Below the pieces are notes generated by a model. The model saw nothing but the letters and a program-made list of their open reading frames with translations, was not told the DNA's origin and searched no databases. From JAJZMA01 sp021850405 (lineage in GTDB: Bacteria; Chloroflexota; Dormibacteria; Aeolococcales; Aeolococcaceae): 5,678 bases of DNA. Position 1 is the stretch's first letter, and each line of letters begins with the position of its first letter. The stretch covers positions 1 through 5,678 of the forward strand of contig DAHXLU010000001.1 in NCBI GenBank assembly GCA_027365835.1, in the 5' to 3' direction. Made by a program: the position numbers and the translations under genes. Below are positions 5,586 to 5,678 of this stretch, in pieces.

Positions 5586-5606
5586 GGGAGGGGGTCTGGG
5601 GGAGGG
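5586..5606 (+). other. G-quadruplex motif downstream of the DUF2510 gene
   Basis: Four G-runs of 3, 5, 5 and 3 bases are separated by loops of 1, 3 and 1 bases (A, TCT, A), which fits the strict intramolecular G4 rule on the plus strand. It begins 30 nt after the DUF2510 stop. The first run also belongs to GGGAGG (5586-5591), which can pair with CCTCCC (5567-5572) over a 13-nt loop, so a hairpin and a G4 would compete. The rest of the window to 5678 shows no gene or RNA I can support. Confidence 0.5.
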
Positions 5607-5678
5607 TTGAATAATCTGTGCAAATGTGGACAAACTCTTCACCGAGCCAGCATGGGGTGACCACTTAGCTGACCTTGG

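Noticed and set aside
4813..5642. Long minus-strand open frames opposite the DUF2510 gene and the broken gene
   Set aside because: Composition (Pro, Cys, His, Ser-rich) is that of antisense text, and the plus strand carries a recognisable DUF2510 motif there.
5607..5678. Right-end sequence inspected for a tRNA or other structured RNA
   Set aside because: No acceptor stem, T-loop consensus or cloverleaf could be assembled, and no convincing promoter pair was found on either strand.

Overview
The window carries a conserved bacterial translation and secretion operon, read entirely on the minus strand from about 4587 down to 149. In transcription order it is ylxM, ffh, rpsP, khpA (KH domain), rimM, trmD and rplS. 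It matches the well-known SRP/ribosome-maturation cluster. After rplS, the first ~75 bases may hold the start of another minus-strand gene with a hydrophobic segment, cut by the window edge. To the right, on the plus strand, lie a stretch that looks like a frame-broken gene (about 4663-5106) and a small intact DUF2510 membrane protein gene (5272-5556).

Organism: the DUF2510 motif (PPGWYPDP...RWWDGxxW), moderate-to-high G+C, frequent GTG starts, and Ala/Glu/Asp-rich tails on S16 and L19 suggest a Gram-positive-type (Terrabacteria) lineage, either Actinomycetota or Chloroflexota. A ylxM directly ahead of ffh is commoner outside typical Actinomycetota and leans slightly towards Chloroflexota. 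This is inference; no search could be run.

How the genes fit together: YlxM and Ffh belong to the signal recognition particle system that targets nascent membrane proteins. S16 and L19 are ribosomal proteins, RimM matures the 30S subunit with help from the S16/S19 region, KhpA is a small RNA-binding protein, and TrmD makes m1G37 in tRNA to hold the reading frame. Junctions are very tight: 8-nt start/stop overlaps at ylxM/ffh and rpsP/khpA, 3 nt between khpA and rimM, a TAGTG overlap at rimM/trmD, and 22 nt between trmD and rplS. This implies co-transcription and translational coupling. The only larger gap is about 160 nt between ffh and rpsP.

Several starts are placed inside the longest open frame, using Shine-Dalgarno spacing and family length (ylxM 4587, ffh 4256, khpA GTG 2260, trmD GTG 1364, rplS 676, DUF2510 GTG 5272). 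The main oddities are a ~46-residue low-complexity insertion in the C-terminal domain of RimM, long tails on S16 and L19, a Glu where TrmD normally has its catalytic Asp, the frame-broken plus-strand gene, a hairpin just ahead of the DUF2510 gene and a G-quadruplex motif after it. I see no clear new system: most of the window is core housekeeping, and the accessory part is the right-hand ~1 kb.
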